A stretch of DNA of 64,000 bases from the NCBI GenBank assembly GCA_030407315.1, contig JALQPE010002403.1, forward strand, positions 1 to 64,000, written 5' to 3'. Shown piece by piece: positions 1 to 8,700 of this stretch. Source of the DNA: Asparagopsis taxiformis. Its lineage: Eukaryota; Rhodophyta; Florideophyceae; Bonnemaisoniales; Bonnemaisoniaceae. The notes below the pieces were generated by a model that was not told the origin of the DNA, searched no databases, and saw only the letters and a list, made by a program, of their open reading frames with translations. The position numbers were made by a program, and so were the translations under genes. Position 1 is the first letter of the stretch; every line of letters starts with the position of its first letter.

Positions 1-627
1 CCACCACGCTACGGACACGCTGTCCTTACGAAACGAAACGAGCAGTCCACCCGCTGGTGTTTGACTGTATGTTAGGTAGAAGGTAGAGTAGGTTAGCGAG
101 TAGACACGAGCGTCACGACGCAACAATCCACGCGAGGATTACGTTAGCAAACGAGGTGGTACGTCACCGGAGGCGCTCTCAACCAAGCCCGGAGGCACTA
201 CACGCAATCAGCCTTACGTGCGGCGATGGGTAGGGAGTACGCAGCTCGACGGAGACGAAGCCTCGTTAGGCAAAACGTAAACGTAAACGTAGAAGTCAGT
301 CGTAGACTAGAGCCGTTGCTCGATCGTTGTCTTGTCCCCTTTCCCTCCCGGCACGATGCCAATACCTATATGGCCACGATGGCATCGCTTTACAGTGTAA
401 ACACTGCTCGTAACGTCCCCGAATGGGAAGGGACCTTGTGGGTCACACGTAGGGACCCGTTGGTCCGTTGGCCGTTGCCAATACGTTCGTTGCACACGTG
501 TGCAGGTTGCGCGCGCGCATGCGCCAGCAATGTTCGTGCATTGCTGTCGCCGGTCGTATCCGCCGAAATTCGAATTCCGCGGAAAAACGTAAATATTTGC
601 AATTTCGGAATTGCCACGTATACTACA
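1..627 (-). repeat. 3' LTR of the chromovirus (left copy, truncated by window edge)
   Basis: It is nearly identical to 12814-13431 from position 9 onward and ends at the same ...TATACTACA boundary at 627. In element orientation the LTR starts TGTAGTATACG. The outer end lies beyond base 1. The first eight bases do not align simply with the right LTR, which suggests a small indel there. Confidence 0.93.
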
Positions 628-643
628 CAGCCCCACCCCCACA
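628..643 (-). other. Polypurine tract of the chromovirus
   Basis: Directly inside the 3' LTR the minus strand reads TGTGGGGGTGGGGCTG followed by TGTAGTATACG of the LTR. A G-rich purine run at this exact spot is the expected primer for plus-strand DNA synthesis. Confidence 0.75.
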
Positions 644-1078
644 CGTGGACGTCCCGGCCACGCGAGGCCCGTCAGGACGCGCCTGAGACACGGGGCCGTG
701 GCGCCTTTTCGGGTACAACTGCGGACGTGGCAGTTGTCCCGAAAAATCTCGTTGAAACGTACATGGCCCGGTTGGCTGATCGAATCGCCACGGCGCCGGA
801 GCGCGCGCGTGCGCTCCGGCTCTTTCGTAATCATCGCGGCCCGCCCGTTGGCGTCGTACGTCAATGCCTCGCTTAGGCGTTTTCCTGCAACGGATGCAGT
901 GTCCAATTCCACCACGCGGGTGTGCTTCAATTCAGCGCGATACGAGCGCAGGCCGCGGCCTTTTCGTGAATCTGCCAGCGGGCATGTCGACAACGGTCGT
1001 CCGAAGGATATTTAAGCGGCGGCTTAACGTGATAGCGATCGTCGCTCACCCTTCCTCTCACCATCGTCATCCAGGCCG
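644..1078. other. Non-coding spacer inside the chromovirus
   Basis: Between the polypurine tract and the antisense ORF I see no gene. Small ORFs here run across the LTR boundary and differ between LTR copies. The stretch holds a TATA-like box at 1009-1015. Confidence 0.5.
1009..1015 (+). promoter_or_regulatory. TATA-like box upstream of the antisense ORF
   Basis: TATTTAA lies in a GC-rich context 64 bases before the ATG at 1079 and 208 before the next candidate ATG at 1223. It could drive transcription of the plus-strand ORF. Only position and sequence support this. Confidence 0.3.
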
Positions 1079-3451
1079 TTGCCTTTCGTTCTCCCTTATC
1101 CTCTTCCCCCGCTGGGTACTACTACCTCCGTTCCTTTCGTTCTCTTGTTCCGTTTAGCCCGCGTGGCTCTCGTCGTCGTGCTCGTTGCACTCGTCGTAAT
1201 TATCGTGTACAGCGTAACCACGATGGTTACGACTCGCAGTACCGATGCTAACACCCCGCGGCCCGCCGGCTCTGCTGGAGGTGGAGCGAGAAACCCTTCG
1301 CAGGGCGCTCCCTCCCTCGTCGGGGCCGGTGCGCCGCCAGCGACGGAAGCGTCCGTCGCGCCCGCCCCATCCGTTAGGGCGGGAGAAGCCGTTGCTTCGC
1401 AGGCCGTCGCCTCTTCGTCTCGCCCGATGGCTCCGTCTCGCCTGGTGGCTTCCGTGACGCCTGCCGAGGCTGCTAGGGCCGTCGCCCCACGTGATGATGA
1501 CGCAACGGCGTCCGACTCGGGGAATTCGTCACCCATCATTCCGGATGCCGCGGCCCCTTCGATGGGTGTAGCCGCGATGGCAGCGGCCGCTCGTTCGCGT
1601 CGTGCTGTGGCGGCGGCCCGCACGGGCGTGCCTCGTCGTGATGGCTCGCCGCGTTCTCCTCGCCAGGACCCCTCGCCGGAGGGTGGTGACCCCGTTGGGA
1701 CAGTCGGCACCGCCTCACGTGGCGGTGCGGCGCTAAACGTAGGCGTCCTGACCCACGCGTGGGCTGCGTTGCCCCGCGTGGGTATCACGGATGACGATCT
1801 CGCCACGTTGGCCAGAGATCGTCTGGACGCCCGCGCGGTCGTCGACTATATGCGTTCCGCCGAAGATACGTGGGGGCGAGCAGCCGGGCGTCGTTTCGCC
1901 AACGGGCCGCCGGGATCGGAACGTTACCAGATCCCGGCGTCGATACGTTGCGACCGCTCGTGGTTGCGTGACGTCAACGACGCGATCTACGTCGACCGTA
2001 TGGACGCATACTTATGGAAGGGGACGCCCGAGGAACCGCCGTTCATCTCGGTGTCGTCCGTATTCGTATGTCCGCGGACACTTTCCGAAAGGCAACGTGC
2101 CGAATGGAAGACTGCTCTTTCGTTGAGCGTCATCTCCAAAAGCGTCGTGTCGTACGATGACCACTTCGCTCTCCGCCACGTGAACGCGGACGACTATCGT
2201 GTGTCGCACGCGTCAGCTCCGTGGGTCGTCCCGAGCGAGCTCTACTTCCCGCCGTTGCCGGAAGTAGTAGAGGAGTTTCCGTACCCCCGTGGGTCGTCCA
2301 CGTTATTACCACGCGTGGTACATTATTTCACCGATGCCGTGAAGGACGCGCCTGCCCCCGTGAAGGAACGTTTCCTCATGGCCGTGGACATCGAACACGC
2401 AGCGATGCTCGCGTGCTCGCTGTTCGTGGAACGTCGTGTGTTCGGGCGCGCGTGCCTGCTGCCGGAGTCCACGTTGGACTTCCTGGCCGATTACGAGATG
2501 CTTCGTGCAATCCCGGTGGACGGTTCCGACACGTTCGTCTCCGTTACCAGCGCGTTGGCTGAGGTTCGCGGCGCCCTTGCGTTGGGGCCGGAGTATCGGG
2601 TTATACGTCCCGATTACGCAAGCGGCGATAACCAGGAGTTCGTCTCCGTTCGTAGCGATGGGGCTTACGTGCCGCGGGTCGCTTCCCGTTCCGAACGCCG
2701 TCGTGGCAATCGTGCCGGTTATTTCGGCGGCCTCGGGGGCAACGAGCGCCCCCGAGGGACACGTTCTGGCCGTCGTGGCCATCAAAACGAAGCGCCGCGT
2801 GCGCCGGAACCTCGAGAGGTCGTGCCACGCGAGGCTACGGAAGGGGGCAACGTTGCCCAGGTCGGTCGTCCGAATGTGGCCACGCCGGCCGAACGCGCGC
2901 CACGCTTCGTGAGCCTGGACGACCGCGTCTCCGATGAGGATGCCCGTCGGCTTCTCGGTACGTCGATGTCCGCTCCGCCTCGTGCGGACGGCTGGGTTAT
3001 CCGTTCCCTCATCTCGTCCGTGGCTCGCGCAGCCGAAGAGTTCAGGGCCCAGACGTTGGACCTGACTGCCCGCTTGGCAACGGAACGCGCGATTTCGGAG
3101 CGTCTCGCCGCGGCGACTCGTAGTTACGCGCCGCCCGTTGGCGTTCGTAATGAACCGTACGGTTACGCGAGTGGCGGCGGCTTCGGCGACCCCGTCGGGT
3201 ATGGTCACGCAGCGGCGTACCTGCCACGCGACCCCGCTCCGGCGCGCCCTTCGGATACGCGCAGTCACGGGACTGCGGATCCTTACGCTAGGGATCCCGC
3301 GTCTCGTCGCGAGCGAGCCCCCGTGGTCACGCAGACCGTCGATCCGTACGCGCCGGGCTTCGTTCAGCCCAGTCGCAGCCGCAGCCACGATAGCCGCGGC
3401 GAAGGCCCTGGTCCGTATGACCCTGCGGGCAAGCGTTCTCGTCGCTACTAG
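1079..3451 (+). CDS. Antisense ORF of 790 aa carried by the chromovirus, unknown function
   Basis: A 790-codon frame lies between pol and the 3' LTR, on the strand opposite to gag and pol. I do not recognise the protein. If translation starts at 1079 it has a hydrophobic stretch at about residues 28-46. Starting at the ATG at 1223 would remove this. Residues ~50-215 are Ala/Pro/Ser-rich and probably disordered. Residues ~225-500 look folded, rich in Trp, Tyr and hydrophobics. The C-terminal third is Arg/Gly/Ser/Tyr-rich with a short coiled-coil-like heptad segment near 640-680. CpG-rich codon use matches gag and pol, so it has probably travelled with the element for a long time. Antisense ORFs are known in some plant gypsy families; a structural or regulatory protein is possible but unproven. 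Confidence 0.7.
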   Translation: MPFVLPYPLPPLGTTTSVPFVLLFRLARVALVVVLVALVVIIVYSVTTMVTTRSTDANTPRPAGSAGGGARNPSQGAPSLVGAGAPPATEASVAPAPSVRAGEAVASQAVASSSRPMAPSRLVASVTPAEAARAVAPRDDDATASDSGNSSPIIPDAAAPSMGVAAMAAAARSRRAVAAARTGVPRRDGSPRSPRQDPSPEGGDPVGTVGTASRGGAALNVGVLTHAWAALPRVGITDDDLATLARDRLDARAVVDYMRSAEDTWGRAAGRRFANGPPGSERYQIPASIRCDRSWLRDVNDAIYVDRMDAYLWKGTPEEPPFISVSSVFVCPRTLSERQRAEWKTALSLSVISKSVVSYDDHFALRHVNADDYRVSHASAPWVVPSELYFPPLPEVVEEFPYPRGSSTLLPRVVHYFTDAVKDAPAPVKERFLMAVDIEHAAMLACSLFVERRVFGRACLLPESTLDFLADYEMLRAIPVDGSDTFVSVTSALAEVRGALALGPEYRVIRPDYASGDNQEFVSVRSDGAYVPRVASRSERRRGNRAGYFGGLGGNERPRGTRSGRRGHQNEAPRAPEPREVVPREATEGGNVAQVGRPNVATPAERAPRFVSLDDRVSDEDARRLLGTSMSAPPRADGWVIRSLISSVARAAEEFRAQTLDLTARLATERAISERLAAATRSYAPPVGVRNEPYGYASGGGFGDPVGYGHAAAYLPRDPAPARPSDTRSHGTADPYARDPASRRERAPVVTQTVDPYAPGFVQPSRSRSHDSRGEGPGPYDPAGKRSRRY

Positions 3452-3587
3452 GTCGTTCCTAGGTTAGTTCGTAGGCCACGTCGGCTCTAGCATCGTATTG
3501 CTTCGTAAACTTCGTCTTGTTTCTTTGCGTAATCGCATGGCTCCGTTGAGCTTCGTAATTTGCGTTTGGCAGGTCGTCTGCAGCAGA

Positions 3588-3633
3588 GGAGGGGTTTAGC
3601 GTTAAGCCCCTCCCCACAATTTTTTTGTTGTGG
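3588..3633 (+). terminator. Tandem hairpins with T-run after the antisense ORF
   Basis: A 7-bp stem GGAGGGG/CCCCTCC (3588-3594 with 3607-3613) is followed at once by a second stem CCACAA/TTGTGG (3614-3619 with 3628-3633) whose loop is mostly T. They lie 136 bases after the stop of the antisense ORF, so they may shape or end its transcript. On the minus strand the first stem is a purine-rich run. The role is inferred. Confidence 0.3.
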
Positions 3634-3810
3634 CGTCTACCCCGTCGGGTGTCGTATGGCTTACGTAGCCCGTGCTTCGAGTTCGCGGCGGCGCGTGCCC
3701 GTTGGCAGGTTCGTATCACACGCAATTATTCGGCAAAGCGGCGGCGCGTAGCGGCGGCTTTTCACTGCGAGTGGTACGTTAACCTCGATCTTAGAGCCCG
3801 TTGGCGTGCG

Positions 3811-4510
3811 TATCATTTAGTAACTAACTCAGGAATCGTTTCCGCCGTCGTTTCTCGTTCGGATAACCCCGTCGGGTGTCGAATTTCGTTGAGCATTCGA
3901 GCTCCTTAGCGCGTAGCACATCGGTGCCAATTTTAATTTGCTCCGATGAGCTTGGCGGAAAATTCGTCGAACGTCAGACCGACGTGCGCGTGAGTCGGTT
4001 TGACGTTCTACGCCGTGGCGTGTACGCAGTAATTCGTCGCAGTACGTTGCGGTTTCGTTGACGACGTGGTGGCCGGCGGGCTTGGCTTTTCGTATAGCCG
4101 TTGACGTCATTAGCGCCGTCGCGCTTCGCGTTGCCGCGGCTTCACGTTGGCCAGTGGCGTTATCATTTTGTAACTATCTCGGAATTCGTTTCCGCCGTCG
4201 TTCCTCGTGCGGATAACCCCGTCGGGTGTCGAATTCCGTTGAGCATTCGAGCTCTCTGGCACGTAGCACGTCGGTGCCAATTTTAATTTGCTCCGGTGAG
4301 CTGGACGGAAAATTCGCTAAGCGTCAGGCCGACTCGCGCGTGAGTTGGCTTGACGTTTCACGCCGTTGCGTGTACGCGGCAGTGCGTCGTGGTGCGTCGC
4401 GGTTCCGTAGACAACGTTTTTGCCGGCGGGCTTGGCTTTTCGTATAGCCGTTAACACCGTTAGCGCCGTCGCGCTTCACGTTCCCGCGGCTTCACGTTAG
4501 CCGGTGGCGC
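3811..4510. repeat. Two tandem copies of a 350-bp unit
   Basis: Unit 1 starts near 3811 and unit 2 near 4161, exactly 350 bases apart. Both contain GGATAACCCCGTCGGGTGTC, a GTTGAGCATTCGAGCTC stretch, CGGTGCCAATTTTAATTTG and GGCTTGGCTTTTCGTATAGC, in the same order, with scattered substitutions. The second unit decays near 4510. A short piece (CCCCGTCGGGTGTCGTATGG) recurs earlier at ~3640, hinting at an older partial unit. Confidence 0.85.
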
Positions 4511-5746
4511 AATCGTTGCGCTAGTCCGCTTCGCGTGGCGGCGTCGTTCGCCGCGGCGTCCGAGGAGCGTTTCGTTAGCTCATTCGTTATGTGGTGCGAC
4601 GTGCACCTGGGCATACGTAATGCTCGCCCTTACGCCGTTGCGTATTCGTTTATTCGACTTGCGAACCCGACGGGGACGCGATTGACGAAGTCGTTTCGCA
4701 TGCCCGCGGGCGTTTGAGGCTGTTACGTGAGCCAACTTTTCGTCGGCTTGTTGCCTTCAGCTGTGCCGTTTACGTTGGCTACCAGCTTGTACGCCGTTGC
4801 GTATTCGTGTTTCGTTACGTGCGTTCGACTGGCCGGCGGGCTTTTCGCTTCCGCGCGTCGTTCGTTATGCCCGCGTGGCAGGACACCGTTGTGTCGTTCC
4901 GTGGTTGCCGTACGTGGCTACCGCGTTCGGCGTCGTGCCTCACGATGGCGATACGGTTCGCCGTCCTTCGTCGCGGCCTCGTTGGCTCGTCGTTCGCACG
5001 CTTTACTCGCGCGCTTCGTGCGCTGAGACCCGTTGGTCTAATTCGTCGGCTAACGTATAGCTTCGTTCCGCTTCGTGCGGGAGTTTCGTAATGAGGCCGT
5101 TGCCATCTTCGCTGGGGACGCGTCCGTCCTACGTCGTTTCTCCGCCTTCCGGCGTCACGTTGCCGTTAGCTCGCGAGCTGTTTGGCGTTGACCTCGTTGG
5201 TCGATGCGACTCGTTGTCAGCGGTTGTCCACGGGGACGTACGATGGCTCACGTGACATGCCGAAATTACGAAATTTTCGGGGCACGCGTGTCCCGAGATT
5301 TGGCCGGATTAGCGCACTGTAATCGGCCCGATTTTTCGTACCGTGCGTCCATGGCCCGCTGGCCCACGTATAATTTTTCGCGCGAAAAATCTGACGTGTT
5401 GTCCGTCCGTGGCCCGTGGTGTCGTCACCTTTGCCCGTGGGACGGTCAACACTGTCGAGCCAGTCGTGGCTCTTCACATCGTGTGAATCGTCCGCGCGTG
5501 GACTCGTCGTCCAATCTTTCGTTGGCGCTCGTGCCTCCACCAACGTATGGTGTCGAAAACGAAAAGAGCGACGGCTCTAGCACGCATCGCGCCCCCCCAA
5601 CGCAAGGGTGGACGTCCCGGCCACTCGTTGTGCCTTCGCTTCTCGTTCGTGCGGCTCGTCGCCTTCGTTTGTTGCATCGTGCAACGTCGCGCACGCGTGC
5701 GCTTAACCCGACGCTCGTGTGCGTTTTCGGGGGCCGTCGTGGCCTT

Positions 5747-8700
5747 TCACGTTGTTGCTCGTCGCACGCGTGCGAAGTATCGAGAGACGCTCTCTTCAGA
5801 TACGTTCCGGCGGGGTTCCCACGTAGGGTTACGATACCCGACCCACTTCACGAGGAAGTCTAGGGTTCCGTCATCGTTTACGCGATGGTTGAGTAGGTCG
5901 TCTACTACATACGCCGGACCGTCGCGGTTCTTGTCGAGGTCTGCCTCGGTGGCATCGTATGGCTCCGGCGGGGGCGCGTTCGCCGGCGTTGGCGCGTACG
6001 CAACGCGGTCCGAGTTGACACGTTCAACTACGTCTCCTCGTTGGATGACGAACGTTCGTACGTCGTTACGTAGTACGCGGAACGGTCCCAACGCGTGGTT
6101 GCCGAGCTTCGTGCCCTTCGTGGTCCCGTCCGTCGGGTCGATGAATACGTATTCTCCCGCGCGGATGTTTCGATTCGAGACACGGACTCGTTTGTCGAAA
6201 TTTCGTTTATAACGTGCCTGCGCGGCCTTCAGCGTTCGATACGCGTTATCCATCGTTGTGGCGAGCTCACGAACGTAAGTGGCTCGCCCTCCCCCGTCGG
6301 GTAGTTCGCGGTTCGTTACCGACGTGTGTAGCGCCAACGGTGGCGGTGGATTCGTGAGAATCAAATCGAAGGGCGTCGTGCCCGTGCTCGAATGCACATG
6401 CGTGTTGTACGCAAACGTTAACGCCGATGCGTATCGATCCCAGTCGTTCTGGTTTTCGTTCACGTAATTGCGCAGCATCGCCAGGATCGTCCTGTTGTAG
6501 CGCTCCACCTGCCCGTTCGTTTGGGGGTGGTACGTCGACGTAAAGACGTTCGTCACGCCGATTTCGTTGCAGACGCGCTGGAAAAACTTAGCAGCGAACT
6601 GCTTTCCGTTATCGCTTATGAGCGTCCGTGGGGGTCCATACGAGAAGACCCACGCGTTGACGAACGCGCTCGCCACGTTGGCGGAATCGATATTTCGTAG
6701 AGGTACGACTCTAGTCAGCTTCGTGAAGCGGTCCGTTATCACGAGAATAAATCGGTTACCACGCGTGGTCTTCGTAAGCGGACCTAGTATGTCGATACAT
6801 AGGTCTCGCAGCGGCTCCGTAGCCGGAAATAAACGTAACGGGTTCGTCCGTTTGCGAAGCTTCACGCGGTTCTTCGCACATCCAACGCAGTTTCGTACCG
6901 TTGCGTGGATGTCGGCGGCCATCGCGGGCCAGTAGTACGTCCTCCGTAGGGTATAGTACATACGCGTTTGCCCGGGATGTCCAGCGAGGACGTGGTGGTG
7001 CGTTAACTCCAGCAGCCGCGGCCGTAACGAAGCCGGCACAACGATTTGTGTACGTTCCTCATCGTGAGGGTTCCGGCGTCGGAGTAGGCCATCGTGGCCT
7101 TCGAAGAATGCAGCGTCCTGCGTCTCGGACTGTCGTGTCAGTATCGTTTGACAGAACGCGTCCTCGCGTTGAGCTTCGATAAGCTCGTCCCTCGTAATGG
7201 GAAGCTGAACGTCAGCTGGTGGCACGCGTGCCGAATCGTCTTCAGCAGCGCGCTGTTCGTCGAGGAAATCCGGTTCCTCGTCAAGAACGTCATCGAGCGA
7301 CGCGTCGCGGTTGAACTCGAGGCCATCGTGGCCAGCCGTCGTGGCTGATGTTCGTTCATCACGAGTCTCGTTCGACGGGTCGTCGTGACCCCTGGCATTC
7401 GTTGCCTTTTTACGTACGGACGTCGTTCGTCCTTGCCCATTTCGTGTGGGTTGTCGCCGACTGCGAGTCGTCACGAGGACCGCGTCCCCGTACGATGGTA
7501 CGTCATCGTCGACGGGTCGACCGTCGTCATACGTAGATATCACACGTGATAAAGCGTCAGGTACCTGGTGCACGCGCCCAGGCCTGTACGTGACTTCGAA
7601 ATCGAATTCGGCAACGCGTAGCCTCCATCGTAGTAGTCGTCCGGACGCGTCCGTCAACGTCATCAGCCAACGTAAGGCTTCGTGATCCGTACGTACGGTA
7701 AATCGTTGACCCTCTACGTAGGGTCGGAGCGACGTTATCGCCCAAACGACGGAGTAACACTCGCGCTCCGTTGCCGAGTAACCGCGTTCGGTTTCGTTAA
7801 GGGTCTTCGACCAGTACCCAATCGGCACCCATTCGTTGGGCTTATCTTCGTTCTGCTGCTGGAGCAACGTAGCTCCCAGCTGATACGCCGACGCGTCGGT
7901 ATCGATCATGAACGGACGTCCCGCCTTCGGAAGGTGCAATACTGGTGGCGACACCAGTATTGTCTTCAACGTTTCGAACGCATTCGTTTGCGCGTCCGTT
8001 GGGTTCGTCCAATCGGGGGAAGCGTCCTTCTTCAACATCGTGTTGAGTGGCCGAGCGATCTCGGCATACGCCTTTACGAAACGGCGGTAAACGTTGGCCG
8101 CGCCCAAAAACGATCGACATTGCGTCTTGTCGCGTGGGAACGTAGCCGTACGAAAGGCTTCCTTGTTCCGTGCTGCGACGTGCAGCTTCCCTGGGGTAAT
8201 CACGTGCCCCAGGTAGTCAACTCGTGGTTGAAAGAACGAGCACTTCGTGAGCTTTAACGTTACTCCCGCTGCGCGTAGCAGGGAAAGCACCTGGTCAACG
8301 TGACCCAGGTGAGACTCGAGGTCTTTCGAAAAGACGATTACGTCGTCTAAGTAGACCAGGCACGATTGCCAACGTACTCCGGAGAGGATGATGTCCAACG
8401 TCCGCTGAAACGTAGCGGGGGCATTTCGTAGCCCGAATGGCATTCGCACGTAGCGATACGTTCCCATGAAAGACGTAAACGTTGTCTTATCACGGTCCTC
8501 GGCGGAGACGGGCACTTGCCAGTAACCGGCGTTACAATCGAGTGTCGTGAAGATGGCGGCGTCGCCCAACGAATCGAGGCAGTCTTCCATACGAGGAAGC
8601 GGGTACGAATCAGCGATCGTTTTCGCGTTCAAACGCCTGTAATCGACACAGAAACGTAAGGATCCGTCCTTCTTCGGCACCAACACGATTGGTGACGCCC

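Larger units (their letters stand above)
3452..5746. other. Non-coding module of the chromovirus
   Basis: This 2.3-kb stretch between the antisense ORF and the end of pol holds only short overlapping frames. It shares the strongly CpG-rich composition of the rest of the element (frequent CGTT, ACGT, CGTA words). It contains the hairpins at 3588-3633 and the tandem repeat at 3811-4510. Confidence 0.6.

Noticed and set aside
226..876. 216-codon plus-strand frame starting in the LTR (also at 13031 and 43288)
   Set aside because: It runs across the LTR edge and the three LTR copies shift frame relative to one another, so it is not under coding constraint.
2306..3388. 360-codon minus-strand frame
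   Set aside because: It is antisense to the 790-codon frame, has no recognisable features and mirrors its codon bias.
5204..5863. 219-codon plus-strand frame at the end of pol
   Set aside because: Partly antisense to the pol chromodomain region; no recognisable content.
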